A stretch of DNA of 64,000 nt from Bin87 sp965217175 (GCA_965217175.1 OZ244251.1:1674001-1738000), one strand, 5' to 3'. Positions 7,605 to 17,081 are shown, counted from the first letter of the stretch. Notes: a model not told the origin generated them from the sequence alone. A program made the numbers and translations.

Positions 7605-10174
7605 AGATCACCGTTCCGGAGCTTTGTCTGATCGCGTTGATCGGCCCATCAGGGTCGGGGAAATCGACGTTTGCCTCCACGCGATTCAAACCCACCGAGG
7701 TAGTGTCGTCTGACGCGTGCCGGGCGATGGTGGCGGACGACGCCAACGACCAGAGCGCCACGCCCAACGCATTCGCGCTGCTCAACTTCATTGCGGCCAC
7801 ACGCCTGCGGGCCGGCCGCCTTACCGTCATAGACGCTACCAGCGTTCAGGTTCAGGCCCGGAAGTCTCTGGTGGAATTGGCCAGGGAGAATGACTGTCTG
7901 CCGGTGGCAATCGTCCTGAACATGCCGGAGGCGCTGTGCCTGGCCCGCAACGAAAGCCGCTCCGACCGGCAGTTTGGCGATCGCGTCGTGCGCCAGCAGG
8001 CAGCACAGCTTCGTAGATCCATGCGCGGATTGAAACGCGAGGGCTTCCGTTACGTATATGTGCTCAACTCTCCGGAAGAGGTGGGAGCGGCTACCATAGA
8101 GCGGATGCCGTTGTGGACCAACCGGCAGGATGAACACGGTCCGTTCGACATTATCGGCGATGTGCACGGGTGCTTCGACGAGCTGGTACTACTCCTGGAA
8201 CGCCTGGGCTACGCGCTGGCCGACCGGGTTGGCGCTGACGGTGAGGTTGGATATGCGGTGATCCACCCGGAAGGGCGGAAGGCCGTTTTTGTCGGCGACC
8301 TGGTAGACCGGGGCCCGGGCGTCACCAAGGTGCTGAAACTTGTGATGAGCATGGTGGAAGATGGCGCGGCGCTGTGCGTGGCGGGTAACCATGAGTCCAA
8401 GCTGGTTCGTAAGCTAAAGGGCAGGAACGTTCAGGTATCGCACGGGCTGGCGGAATCACTGGAGCAGCTGGAGAACGAGTCCCCATCATTCCGTGAGGGG
8501 GCGGCCAGGTTCCTGGACGGACTGATCAGCCACTATGTGCTGGACGATGGCGAGCTGGTGGTGGCTCACGCCGGCATGAAGGTGGAATACCAGGGCCGGG
8601 CGTCGGCGCGGGTTCGGGATTTTTGCCTGTACGGCGAGACCACGGGGGAGACAGACGAGTGGGGTCTGCCGGTTCGTGGCAACTGGGCGGCCGATTATCG
8701 TGGCCGGGCGATGGTGGTCTACGGGCACACCCCGGTCGCGGAACCCGCGTGGCTCAACCGTACCATCAACATCGATACGGGGTGCGTGTTCGGCGGCAAT
8801 CTGACCGCCCTCCGGTATCCGGAACAGGAGCTGGTTTCGGTTCCGGCGGGGCGTGTTTACTACGAACCGGTGAAACCGCTGTCCGAACCCGATCACGCCG
8901 AAGGGACACCGGCCAGCGCTGAAGATAGGGGGGCCAACCTCCTCGACATTGACGACGTGATCGGAAAACGGATCGTAGCGACGCGGTTGCGGGGCAACAT
9001 AACGGTGCGGGAAGAGAACGCGGCGGCAGCCCTGGAGGTGATGAGCCGTTTCGCGCTGGACCCGCGTTGGTTGGTGTACCTGCCGCCCACGATATCGCCG
9101 GGCGATACCTCCAGACTCCCCGACTTGCTTGAGCACCCGGCTGAGGTATTCACTTATTACCGCAACAACGGCGTGTCTCGCGTGGTCTGCGAAGAGAAAC
9201 ACATGGGATCCCGAGCAATCGTCGTGGTGGGGCAGGACGCCGAAGTCATAGAGCGGCGGTTCGGCATCACCGGCGAAGGCATTGGAACCTGCTACACCCG
9301 TACGGGGCGAAGGTTTTTTGAAGACCGCAATCTTGAGTCGCAATTGCTGGAACGGGTCCGGTCGGCGTTGACTGCGGCCGGGCTCTGGGAAGAACTGAGC
9401 ACCGATTGGGCGGTGCTGGATTGCGAGCTCATGCCCTGGTCGGTAAAGGCGCAGGAGCTGCTGCGGGCGCAATACGCGGCGGTTGGCGCGGCGGCCCGGG
9501 CGAGTCTCGCGTCGGCGAAATCGCTGCTCAAACAGACGGCGAACCGTGGCGTCGGCGTCGGCGCGGCCCTGCCTGGCATCGAAGAGCGGCTGCACCTCGC
9601 CGAACTCTACAGCGACGCCTACGCCCGGTATTGCTGGCCCGTAACATCCTTGGCCGACATCCAGCTGGCGCCGTTCCATCTGCTGGCGAGCGAAGGGCAC
9701 GCGCATACGGATAAGGACCATCTGTGGCACATGAACGTAGCCGCACGATTGAGTCAGGCCGATCCGGCGTTGTTCAAAGAAACCCAGCATCACGTCGTCG
9801 ACCTGACCGCATCGGATGAGACTGACGCGACACACTGGTGGGAGGAACTGACCGGCAAGGGCGGGGAAGGCATGGTGGTGAAGCCGCTGGATTTTATTGC
9901 CACCGGCCAGCGGGGCCTGGTGCAGCCGGCCATGAAGTGCCGGGGCGCCGAGTACCTGCGGATCATATATGGCCCGGAGTACTCCATGCCGGATAACATC
10001 GGACGGCTGCGGAATCGGGGTGTCTCCGCCAAGCGGTCCCTGGCCGTTAGGGAGTTTGCGCTGGGAGTGGAGGGTCTCCATCGTTTCGTTGAGGGAGAGC
10101 CTCTTTACCGGGTGCATGAGTGTACCTTCGCGGTACTGGCGCTGGAGAGTGAGCCGGTCGATCCGAGGTTATGA
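7601..10174 (+). CDS. pnkp: Polynucleotide kinase-phosphatase-ligase Pnkp (bacterial RNA repair)
   Basis: An 857-residue three-domain enzyme. The 5'-OH kinase has the P-loop GPSGSGKS at 15-22 and the D38-x-x-R41 pair. The 2',3'-phosphatase is a calcineurin-like domain with GDVHG (D187, H189), GDLVDRG and GNHE. The C-terminal nucleotidyltransferase/ligase carries K533-x-x-G (EKHMGS), the expected AMP-accepting lysine. Family knowledge: Pnkp with Hen1 heals and seals RNA, chiefly tRNA, cut by ribotoxins. ATG overlaps the hen1 stop (ATGA), so the two are translationally coupled. Length and residue numbering closely match the studied Clostridium thermocellum enzyme. All key residues are intact. 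Confidence 0.95.
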   Translation: MKITVPELCLIALIGPSGSGKSTFASTRFKPTEVVSSDACRAMVADDANDQSATPNAFALLNFIAATRLRAGRLTVIDATSVQVQARKSLVELARENDCLPVAIVLNMPEALCLARNESRSDRQFGDRVVRQQAAQLRRSMRGLKREGFRYVYVLNSPEEVGAATIERMPLWTNRQDEHGPFDIIGDVHGCFDELVLLLERLGYALADRVGADGEVGYAVIHPEGRKAVFVGDLVDRGPGVTKVLKLVMSMVEDGAALCVAGNHESKLVRKLKGRNVQVSHGLAESLEQLENESPSFREGAARFLDGLISHYVLDDGELVVAHAGMKVEYQGRASARVRDFCLYGETTGETDEWGLPVRGNWAADYRGRAMVVYGHTPVAEPAWLNRTINIDTGCVFGGNLTALRYPEQELVSVPAGRVYYEPVKPLSEPDHAEGTPASAEDRGANLLDIDDVIGKRIVATRLRGNITVREENAAAALEVMSRFALDPRWLVYLPPTISPGDTSRLPDLLEHPAEVFTYYRNNGVSRVVCEEKHMGSRAIVVVGQDAEVIERRFGITGEGIGTCYTRTGRRFFEDRNLESQLLERVRSALTAAGLWEELSTDWAVLDCELMPWSVKAQELLRAQYAAVGAAARASLASAKSLLKQTANRGVGVGAALPGIEERLHLAELYSDAYARYCWPVTSLADIQLAPFHLLASEGHAHTDKDHLWHMNVAARLSQADPALFKETQHHVVDLTASDETDATHWWEELTGKGGEGMVVKPLDFIATGQRGLVQPAMKCRGAEYLRIIYGPEYSMPDNIGRLRNRGVSAKRSLAVREFALGVEGLHRFVEGEPLYRVHECTFAVLALESEPVDPRL

Positions 10175-10277
10175 GGGAAGGGGTTAGAACCGCCGGCGCG
10201 ACCACGATTAGCCGGATTAAACATTCGGCACCGGGGCGAAATCCGCCACGACGAAGTTAGCCGGATTGTAGAGGTTC

Positions 10278-11423
10278 TTACCAGAGTTCCTGAGAAGCCA
10301 GCCGGGCGCCTTCCACCATGGATGCCAGCTTTGCCCAGGCAATGTTGGTTTCAACCTTCCTGCCCCAGGCTGAGGTGCCGAAACCGCAATCGCTGCCAGC
10401 CATGACGTTTTCCCGTCCCACACAGCGGGCGTAATTGAGGATGCGCTGGGCGATGAGCTCCGGGTGTTCGATGAAATTAGTGGTGGTGTCCAGCACTCCC
10501 GGGATCAGCAGCTTCCCTTCGGGTAGCTGGATATCTTCCCACACTTTCCATTCGTGCCCGTGCCTGGGATTGGCTCCTTCAAAGGACAGGCCCAGAGGCC
10601 GGGCCTGCAACACCAGCCGTACGATCTCCTTGAGCGGGATGTCGTGGTGGTGGGGGCCTTCGGTATTGCCCCAGCAGAGGTGCATCCGGGTTCGCTCCGG
10701 CTCGATATCCTTCAGGGCGTAGTTGATGACCTCGACGTGGAGTTCTACAATTTTCTTGAACTCCTCCTCCGAAAGGTGGGAGAACTGGGAAACTCGGGTC
10801 ATGGCGAGGTCGGGGCAATCAATCTGGAGGATGAGGCCGGACGCCGCGATGGCGTTGTACTCGTCCTTCATCACTTCGGCCAGAGCGTAGAGGTAGGATT
10901 CCTCGGAGGGGTAGTACTCGTTGGGAAGGAAATTGGCGATTACACCCGGCGATGCCGCCGTCATAAACACCTCTTCCACGGGTGCATCCGCCGCTACCGT
11001 TCGCAGAGTTTCGATGTCGCGCTCCACCGCTGGCCAATCCTTCCAGGAGATGGGTCCGGTGCAGGCTGGTTGGGGCATATTCCGAGATGACATGGTGGTT
11101 TGCGTGGCGGCGTAATCCGGAAAATCGGCATCGTCCAGGCGGGGGCGGCTACGAACGAGGCGTTCGCCCTCGAATCCATTGAGACGTTCTTTGACATAAG
11201 TGGCGTACTGTGAGCGGCCCTGCTCCCCATCGTTTACCACGTCCAGCCCGATGTTCTGCTGTCGGGACACCACTTCCGAGATCGCGTTGCGGACACCAGC
11301 TTGAAACAGGTTACCGTCGAAACCGCGTTGCTCCTCCCGTTCCCGTAGAAGCTCCTGAAGCTCCGGCGACCTGGGGAGGCTGCCCGTATGGGTGGTCAGG
11401 ATTCTGGATGTGCTTCTCTTCAT
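10278..11423 (-). CDS. MetE C-terminal-domain-like methyltransferase (cobalamin-independent methionine synthase family)
   Basis: A 381-residue single-domain protein resembling the catalytic half of MetE: HTGSLPRS at the N-terminus, DVVNDGEQGR, then a zinc-type ligand set in MHLCWGN and SDCGFG near the C-terminus. Full MetE is about 750 residues with a duplicated N-terminal barrel that is absent here. Many such short homologues act on unknown thiols or C1 donors, so methionine synthase activity is not assured. The frame extends to 11786 and would overlap the next gene, but ATG 11423 is preceded by GGGAGG and matches family starts. It is 46 bp downstream of the gene at 11470-12570 and may belong to its operon. 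Confidence 0.82.
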   Translation of the reverse strand: MKRSTSRILTTHTGSLPRSPELQELLREREEQRGFDGNLFQAGVRNAISEVVSRQQNIGLDVVNDGEQGRSQYATYVKERLNGFEGERLVRSRPRLDDADFPDYAATQTTMSSRNMPQPACTGPISWKDWPAVERDIETLRTVAADAPVEEVFMTAASPGVIANFLPNEYYPSEESYLYALAEVMKDEYNAIAASGLILQIDCPDLAMTRVSQFSHLSEEEFKKIVELHVEVINYALKDIEPERTRMHLCWGNTEGPHHHDIPLKEIVRLVLQARPLGLSFEGANPRHGHEWKVWEDIQLPEGKLLIPGVLDTTTNFIEHPELIAQRILNYARCVGRENVMAGSDCGFGTSAWGRKVETNIAWAKLASMVEGARLASQELW

Positions 11424-11469
11424 GGGACCTCCCTCGGCTAAGAAACAGGATTGGGTAGTGGATGGTATT

Positions 11470-12570
11470 TTACTCGATTGGCGCCGTGGCCGAGACGCAC
11501 GAAAAATCGACGACGAACCGTCCCGCACCGGACGGCAAATCTCCCGGTTCAGAAATGTCCCGGTCAAAAACTCGCCCGGGGGAATTGCCAGCCACGTCTT
11601 CAAGGCTGGGATTGATGTCCAACTGGTAACGATCTGCTGCCCAGGGCGAGAATGGAGTGAACCGCCAGCTGCTCTCCCCCACGCCAGAATCACCCTTGCC
11701 CGGATTCGGGTTTCCGTCGGAATCCCGAATCCGCAGACAGCGTTGCAGCAAAGCATGGTCCAGGGGGCGGCCGAAATCGACCACAAGCGGGTGTGAAGAT
11801 GCTGGCTCAGGGACGCTCAATTGCCAACGATTTGGGTCGATGCGCGACCTCAGCGCGGGGCCAATGTGGTAGTTCCGTCCGGCGTCGGCCTTCAGGGGCT
11901 GTCCCGCGGCGTCGCGGAATTCACGATCGACGCATATCCTGATCGGTACGCCTTCGATCAGTGGGTAGCCAAGTTCGGTGTTGGGAACCAGTCCCCGCTT
12001 GATGCGACCCGGATCAAGCAGCATGGTTAGGCGTCGCCGGTCTGAGTCCCACAGCTCGGGGTCCGGCGGGAGAAAGACAGCCTCCAAAACCGCTCCCGTA
12101 TCCTCCCGGCAAATTTTAATGGCGCGGTTCGCCCATCCCTCGCTCATGGGGCCGGAAAAATGGACGTATATCCGCAACAGGTTGACGGGCAGTTCAGCCG
12201 CGGTGGGGTAGATTGCCACTACCTCGGTGGCCGGCGCACGAGGATCGGCCGGACGGAGGATGGCCCAGACCTCCTGGCGGTCAAGACCAATCACCAATGA
12301 ATAGTCCGTGCCTGCCATGAACGGGAAACGGGGAACGAAAAATACCGCATCCTGTTCTGCGGTAAAGTGGCCGGAGACGGGTGGGACGGCTCGTAAATCG
12401 CCGCCGGTTGTCAAAACTTCGCTGGGCAGGAGGGCCAGGCGCCGGCCCATTTCGTCGGCGCCCAACCCTTCCAATTCGCCAAGTTCACATTCGCTCCACC
12501 CAGTGACCCTGAGGCAACTTCGCCCCTGGTGTTCTACCCATTCCAGGCGCAAATTGCGGCATTGGGTCAC
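11470..12570 (-). CDS. Hypothetical protein, possible Ig-like repeats
   Basis: A 366-residue protein that I do not recognise. Segments such as LLRIYVHFSGPMSEG and HPLVVDFGRPLDHALLQRCLRI followed by WRFTPFSPWAADRYQLDI look like bacterial Ig-like domains (about two copies), as seen in SbsA-type proteins. No signal peptide, membrane segment or catalytic motif is visible. The start is GTG at 12570, whose GTGA overlaps the TGA of the upstream gene, so it is translationally coupled to the gene at 12567-13661. The two probably act together. Confidence 0.65.
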   Translation of the reverse strand: MTQCRNLRLEWVEHQGRSCLRVTGWSECELGELEGLGADEMGRRLALLPSEVLTTGGDLRAVPPVSGHFTAEQDAVFFVPRFPFMAGTDYSLVIGLDRQEVWAILRPADPRAPATEVVAIYPTAAELPVNLLRIYVHFSGPMSEGWANRAIKICREDTGAVLEAVFLPPDPELWDSDRRRLTMLLDPGRIKRGLVPNTELGYPLIEGVPIRICVDREFRDAAGQPLKADAGRNYHIGPALRSRIDPNRWQLSVPEPASSHPLVVDFGRPLDHALLQRCLRIRDSDGNPNPGKGDSGVGESSWRFTPFSPWAADRYQLDINPSLEDVAGNSPGRVFDRDISEPGDLPSGAGRFVVDFSCVSATAPIE

Positions 12571-13661
12571 AGTGTGTTGGTGGCGTAGGAGCGCAGGTGA
12601 GTGCTACCGTCCTCGTCCTGCTGCAGCATCAATACGCCGCTGCCGTTGAGGTTAGCCATCCGTTTGACACCGGGATGGGGCAGTATCTGCCGGGGCACAC
12701 CCACGCCTGGGGTGACCGGGTCAGAAGGATTCTCATCCAGGGAATCATCGGGAACTGTCAGCGGCCCCTGCCCGTCGATGTCCTTGCAGGCAATTTTGAT
12801 CAACGGGTGCCGGTCGTTGCATACCAGCAGGTACTCGCCGCCGTCGTGCTGGTAGGAAATCAGATCCAGGGGCCGGTTGTGAGCGCCCAATTCGGCGACC
12901 GTTTTGCCCTTCACCTGTTCGCCCGGCGCAAAATCGGAGATGGAGAATTGCACCACCGGGGTGCAGGTGTAACTGGCCAGGATGCTGCTGTTTCCTTGGT
13001 AGGGTATAAAGGCGCGAATGGGGGCTGCCGTTTCGTACTGGCCGTGGGAAACGTGGAATATTTCCAGCGAGTTGGACTCGACATCACCGTTGAACGGGAA
13101 GGGAATCCGGCGCAGGGTGGAGGAGAATTCCTCGTTGGAGGTTCCAGCAACCAACAGCAGTCCGTCGACAAATGACATGTCGGTCACGGTTACCGTCCGC
13201 AGCTTCTCCCGCGCCACCAGCCTGGGGTCGTCCTCGGCCGCCGCGTCCTCGATCGTGGACTGGGAAAAGGCCACGTTGTCGAGAGACACGTCGCTGATGG
13301 TCCCGCCGCCGGAAACCTTGACGATCACGGGGACGGCGGCGTCGCCGCTTCCTCGCATGACGGAGAAGTAAACGTTATCGGAGATGGGGTGCACGGCCAT
13401 GTCCCGGATGGACACGTCATCCCGGGAACAGCCCAGGTAGGACGCCAGCGACATATCGAAGTTGTCCAGGCTGACCGGCTGGTGTCCGCCACCCGGTTCG
13501 GCATCACCGACGTCGACGGCGAATATGGCCGCACCAGCGTTGTCTCCGATGAACAGTATCCCCTCGGGGCCAAAGGCCAGCGGCCCCACTGATTTTATTG
13601 ACGGTGTACCGACTTTCAAACCAAAATCTTCCAGATTGATTGCAGATACGTACTCAACCAT
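12567..13661 (-). CDS. Hypothetical protein, predicted beta-propeller
   Basis: A 364-residue protein of unknown function. It has repeated strand-turn patterns typical of a propeller: PLAFGPEGILFIGDN, SIRDMAVHPISDNVYFSV, VTDMSFVDGLLLVAG, GEYLLVCNDRHPLIKI and RMANLNGSGVLMLQQDEDG. There is no signal peptide, although secreted or surface proteins usually carry such repeats. ATG at 13661 follows AGGAGG closely. It is the first gene of a coupled pair with the downstream Ig-like protein and is divergent from the Rieske gene. Confidence 0.65.
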   Translation of the reverse strand: MVEYVSAINLEDFGLKVGTPSIKSVGPLAFGPEGILFIGDNAGAAIFAVDVGDAEPGGGHQPVSLDNFDMSLASYLGCSRDDVSIRDMAVHPISDNVYFSVMRGSGDAAVPVIVKVSGGGTISDVSLDNVAFSQSTIEDAAAEDDPRLVAREKLRTVTVTDMSFVDGLLLVAGTSNEEFSSTLRRIPFPFNGDVESNSLEIFHVSHGQYETAAPIRAFIPYQGNSSILASYTCTPVVQFSISDFAPGEQVKGKTVAELGAHNRPLDLISYQHDGGEYLLVCNDRHPLIKIACKDIDGQGPLTVPDDSLDENPSDPVTPGVGVPRQILPHPGVKRMANLNGSGVLMLQQDEDGSTHLRSYATNTL

Positions 13662-13734
13662 AAGAACCTCCTACGCTTTACGGACTCTAATCATCGCCAG
13701 TGTAGCATTGTGCCCATCTTACCGCCACCAACCG

Positions 13735-13762
13735 TTGGCAACCGGCGGGTCTTTGTTATACT
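13735..13762 (+). promoter_or_regulatory. Candidate sigma-70 promoter for the Rieske gene
   Basis: TTGGCA at 13735-13740 and TATACT at 13757-13762 are separated by 16 bp, about 52 bp before the ATG at 13814. One mismatch in each hexamer relative to consensus. Confidence 0.6.
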
Positions 13763-13813
13763 TGGGCCACCTATTACAGGCAGGACTTGAACACGGCGGG
13801 GAGGATAATTGCA

Positions 13814-14182
13814 ATGACCACCGAACGTCGAAAAGGTACCGTTTCCCTGCGCCAGGTCAGTGGATCAGCCCGGTCCAAAAAGGTCAGAGTGGACCTGGGC
13901 GAAGAAGCATCGTTTGTGTCCTTACCCGCACCGGTGAAGGTGGGCGACGCCCGTTACTTTTTGGTGCGGGGACGCGACGGCTACAAGCTGCTGTCGACGG
14001 TATGCCCGCATCAGGGTGGCGAGATCGAAGACGAGGGCGACGAGCTGTTCGTTTGCGATGGGCACGGATGGCAGTACGAGAAGAGCGAAGGAACCTGCGA
14101 CAACCGACCTGAGTTTCGAATGAAGGCGTTCCTGGTAACCGTCCAGAATGAGCGCCTGGTCGCACTGGTGCCCGACGAATAG
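13814..14182 (+). CDS. Rieske [2Fe-2S] domain protein
   Basis: A 122-residue single-domain Rieske protein. The cluster ligands are C64-P-H66 and C81-D-G-H84, the standard CxH...CxxH arrangement with 14 residues between. It has no membrane anchor, unlike bc-complex Rieske proteins, so it is probably a soluble ferredoxin for an oxygenase or part of an uncharacterised electron chain. ATG 13814 has GGGAGGAT at 9 nt; an ATG at 13787 is also in frame but lacks a ribosome-binding site. It is divergent from the beta-propeller gene. No oxygenase alpha subunit lies nearby. Confidence 0.85.
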   Translation: MTTERRKGTVSLRQVSGSARSKKVRVDLGEEASFVSLPAPVKVGDARYFLVRGRDGYKLLSTVCPHQGGEIEDEGDELFVCDGHGWQYEKSEGTCDNRPEFRMKAFLVTVQNERLVALVPDE

Positions 14183-14259
14183 CCTGCCATCATGGGGGGG
14201 CGGTCTACGTGGATTGACTGACGGCCTCACCCGCGAACCCTCCCCACGGTGGATCGTAA

Positions 14260-14294
14260 AACCCGCCACGGGAGACGAAGCCCCGGGGCGGGTT
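14260..14294. terminator. Bidirectional terminator between convergent genes
   Basis: Arms AACCCGCC (14260-14267) and GGCGGGTT (14287-14294) pair perfectly. TTTT follows on the plus strand shortly after, and AAAA precedes on the other side, giving a U-tract in both directions. It lies between the stops of the Rieske gene and the amidohydrolase. Confidence 0.7.
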
Positions 14295-14323
14295 GATTTT
14301 CCGGAGTGACACTCCGAGAGGAA

Positions 14324-16000
14324 CTAACCCACCATGTCGTAGCTGCGCAAAAGTTTGCCGGGCAGCTCGCCGGTGCATTCGTTTTCCACGAAGGTAACGG
14401 TGCCGTTGACCAGAATGTAGCGGATGCCCGTGGGTTTTTGCACCAACCGCTTTTCGCCACCGGGGAAGTCCGTCTCGAACCGTGGCTTGTCGTACAGCAG
14501 CCCCAACTCGTCCATGTTGTAGATCATGACATCGGCCCAGTCGCCCACGCGCAGAGTGCCGCGACCCTTCATATCAGAGAACGCGGCGGGTAGCGCGCTC
14601 ATTTTCTGGTGGGCCTGTTCCAGAGTCATCAGTTCGTTGTCGCGAATCCAGTGACCCAGGAAATAGACGGGCCACACGCTGTTGACCAGGAACCTGGTAT
14701 GAGCGCCGCCGTCGGACACCGAGATATGCACATAGGGATTGACCAGCCTTTCGGCCCGGGCTTCGTCTCCCTGCCCGCCAGCGGGGTGAGCGAACTCGGT
14801 TTCCAGGTCTTCATCCAGAGCGATGTCCAGGAACGTGTCCAGTGGGTGTTTGCCCTCAGCCTCAGCGATGTCGGCAATGGACAAACCTTCGTACTTGAGG
14901 TTGCGTTCCAGGGCAACCTCCACCACCTGCACCTGCGCCCAATCGGTCCTGGCATGGGGGCGATCGAGGACATCGCGCTTCATGCCGTCGCGTATGCCGT
15001 CTTCAGAAAGCTTGGCGATGCGCTCTTCTTTGGAACCCACGAGCGGTTGGACCCAGTGGGGCATGTAGTCGAACAGGTTGTATTCGGAGAGCTTGAACTC
15101 TGCGATGGTAGGCACTGAGCCCTGCTGCGCCAGGACGGGAAGGCCCTCTCGCCGGACTTCTTCCAGCCATTCGTAACCTTCTTCGTCTCCCAGAACCACA
15201 TGCAAGGGACGTCCGCTCATTCGGACCATTTCTGCCAACATTTCCCGCTGGGCGGGGCGGTCGTCGGAAATGCCGATGGTCCATCCCAGGTGCCCCACGC
15301 CGAACTGCCTCAACACCTGGGACAGGGCGTAGAATTCCTCCGGCGATGCCACATGGCTGGGCAACCAGCTGCCATCCTCCGGCCGGTCCTCCAGGTTCTT
15401 GTCCGCGGACAACCCGAACGCCCCGGCTTTCATGGAGTCGTGGAGGATCTGTTTCATCTGGTTCAACTCGGCGTCGGTTACGGAGGTTCGTTCCCGGGCC
15501 GGTATCATGCCCAGTACGTAGCCACGCAGGGGCGAGAATGGCACCAGCGCGCCAACGTTTACGCCCAGACCCTGTTTGTCCAGGCTGTCCATGTATTCAG
15601 GGAAGGTTTCCCAGTCCCATCGCATCCCCAACCGCATGGATTCCAGCGGTATTGCTTCGATGCGGTTCATCATGCGCATATTGAGGTCCCGATCTTCCGG
15701 TCGGGTGGGAGCGAAGCCAAATCCGCACTGACCAACGGTGAGGGAGGTTACCCCGAACCATCCGGACAGGGATGCGTACGGGTCCCAATTGAGTTGCGCA
15801 TCGTAGTGGGTGTGGAGGTCTACGGCCCCCGGCGCCACGATACAGCCGCTGGCGTCCAGCTCTCGGGCGCCTCCGGAGTTGATGCGTCCAGAGATCATGG
15901 CCACCCGCCCGTCCTTGATCCCAACATCAGCGCGGAGGCGGGGAAGTCCTGTGCCATCGACCACGGTTCCGCCACGAATCACCAAATCAAATTCTGGCAT
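14324..16000 (-). CDS. N-acyl-D-amino-acid deacylase-type amidohydrolase
   Basis: A 558-residue amidohydrolase-superfamily protein. The N-terminal composite sandwich (DLVIRGGTVVDGTGLPRLRADVGIKDGRV) leads to the metal motif H63-x-H65-x-D67, with C92 in GQCGFG as in D-aminoacylase, and a C-terminal RGTLRVGDWADVMIYN return to the sandwich. Family knowledge: D-aminoacylases release D-amino acids from N-acyl forms; many marine and soil homologues act on unknown amides or hydantoin-like rings. ATG at 16000 is preceded by GGAGGT at 8-9 nt. A crotonase, M20 peptidase and transporter lie upstream on the same strand, fitting amide or peptide catabolism. Confidence 0.85.
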   Translation of the reverse strand: MPEFDLVIRGGTVVDGTGLPRLRADVGIKDGRVAMISGRINSGGARELDASGCIVAPGAVDLHTHYDAQLNWDPYASLSGWFGVTSLTVGQCGFGFAPTRPEDRDLNMRMMNRIEAIPLESMRLGMRWDWETFPEYMDSLDKQGLGVNVGALVPFSPLRGYVLGMIPARERTSVTDAELNQMKQILHDSMKAGAFGLSADKNLEDRPEDGSWLPSHVASPEEFYALSQVLRQFGVGHLGWTIGISDDRPAQREMLAEMVRMSGRPLHVVLGDEEGYEWLEEVRREGLPVLAQQGSVPTIAEFKLSEYNLFDYMPHWVQPLVGSKEERIAKLSEDGIRDGMKRDVLDRPHARTDWAQVQVVEVALERNLKYEGLSIADIAEAEGKHPLDTFLDIALDEDLETEFAHPAGGQGDEARAERLVNPYVHISVSDGGAHTRFLVNSVWPVYFLGHWIRDNELMTLEQAHQKMSALPAAFSDMKGRGTLRVGDWADVMIYNMDELGLLYDKPRFETDFPGGEKRLVQKPTGIRYILVNGTVTFVENECTGELPGKLLRSYDMVG

Positions 16001-16193
16001 ACAGTTACCTCCAACGGTGATAATCGTCTATTTCAAAAAGCCCATGCAACGACATGGGCAATATTCTCGTCTCTGAGTGTACGTCTACTAGAAAAACATG
16101 TCAATTTGATGACTGAAAGGGTCTATGTTTATCCGGTTTATTCTGGCAATCGTCGTTGATATCGGGATACCAACAAACAGCCGTGCCGGGTGT

Positions 16194-16991
16194 CTACTCC
16201 CCGGTGAAAATCGGCGGCCGGCGCTCGCGGAAGGAGGCCGCGGCCTCATCAACGTCGAGGGGCGCTCTCCTGGCGAATACGATGCTGTGCGTCTCGTATT
16301 CAAGCTGGTCTTCGAGATCGGCGTCAATGCCACGTTGCAACGCCCGTTTGGACATTTGCATTGCCACCGGCGGCCAGAACGCGATTTGACTGGCCAGCGC
16401 TTTGGCCTCTTCCAGCAGATTGTCGGACGTCGTCATTCGATCCACCAAACCGAGCCGCCAAGCTTCTTCGGCGTCTACGCTGCGGCTGGTGAAGATCAGG
16501 TCGAACGCGCGGCTGGCGCCCACGATGCGCGGCAGGAAGTAGGACAAACCGGAATCCGGGCTCAAACTTCGCTCGATGAAAACGGTCTTGAACCGGGTGT
16601 TTTCGCAACCCACGCGCATGTCGCAGGCCAGCGCCAGTCCCATGCCGGCGCCGGCAGCGACGCCGTTGACCGCGGCGATGGTGGGTTTGTCCAGTCCTCG
16701 CGAGACCATCAACGCCTGCCGGCCAACCCAGTTGTATTCGTCGAGGCGGTCGCTCCGGCTGGCGTGTGGATCCGGCGAGCGGTCGGCGGACAAGTCGGCT
16801 CCGGAACAAAAGCCCCGCCCGGCCCCGGTGAATATGACCACACGAATGCTGTCGTCGTCCTTAATCTCCCGGCAAGCTTCCATCATCTCCAAATGGAGCT
16901 CGCGGTTGATGGCGTTGAGTTTATCCGGACGGTTCAGAGTGATCACGGCGATCTGATCGTCACGTTCCAGGTTCAGGTTGCGGTAGGACAT
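16194..16991 (-). CDS. Enoyl-CoA hydratase/isomerase family protein
   Basis: A 265-residue crotonase. It has VITLNRPDKLNAI, the oxyanion-hole segments GRGFCSGADL and VNGVAAGAGMGLALACD, and SPDSGLSYFLPRIVGASRA. The glutamates that hydrate in classical enoyl-CoA hydratase are replaced (M in GAGMGLAL, D in SPDSG), a pattern seen in PaaG-like isomerases and other non-hydratase crotonases. So the reaction may be isomerisation, ring opening or hydrolysis of a CoA thioester rather than hydration. ATG at 16991 follows GGGAGAT. It lies about 190 bp from the amidohydrolase; operon membership is uncertain. Confidence 0.88.
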   Translation of the reverse strand: MSYRNLNLERDDQIAVITLNRPDKLNAINRELHLEMMEACREIKDDDSIRVVIFTGAGRGFCSGADLSADRSPDPHASRSDRLDEYNWVGRQALMVSRGLDKPTIAAVNGVAAGAGMGLALACDMRVGCENTRFKTVFIERSLSPDSGLSYFLPRIVGASRAFDLIFTSRSVDAEEAWRLGLVDRMTTSDNLLEEAKALASQIAFWPPVAMQMSKRALQRGIDADLEDQLEYETHSIVFARRAPLDVDEAAASFRERRPPIFTGE

Positions 16992-17081
16992 CGGCTATCT
17001 CCCGGAGTTTTGTGTAAAGCGGTGTCCCCGACTCTGGGCGGAACCCGGGCATTTTGGCAAGCGAGACTAAAGGCCCTCGCA

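Noticed and set aside
8486..10117. A 543-residue minus-strand reading frame opposite pnkp
   Set aside because: Arises from GC-rich codon bias of pnkp; no family resemblance or ribosome-binding site.
10278..11423. Considered as MetE methionine synthase
   Set aside because: Only the C-terminal catalytic barrel is present, so the specific name is not justified.
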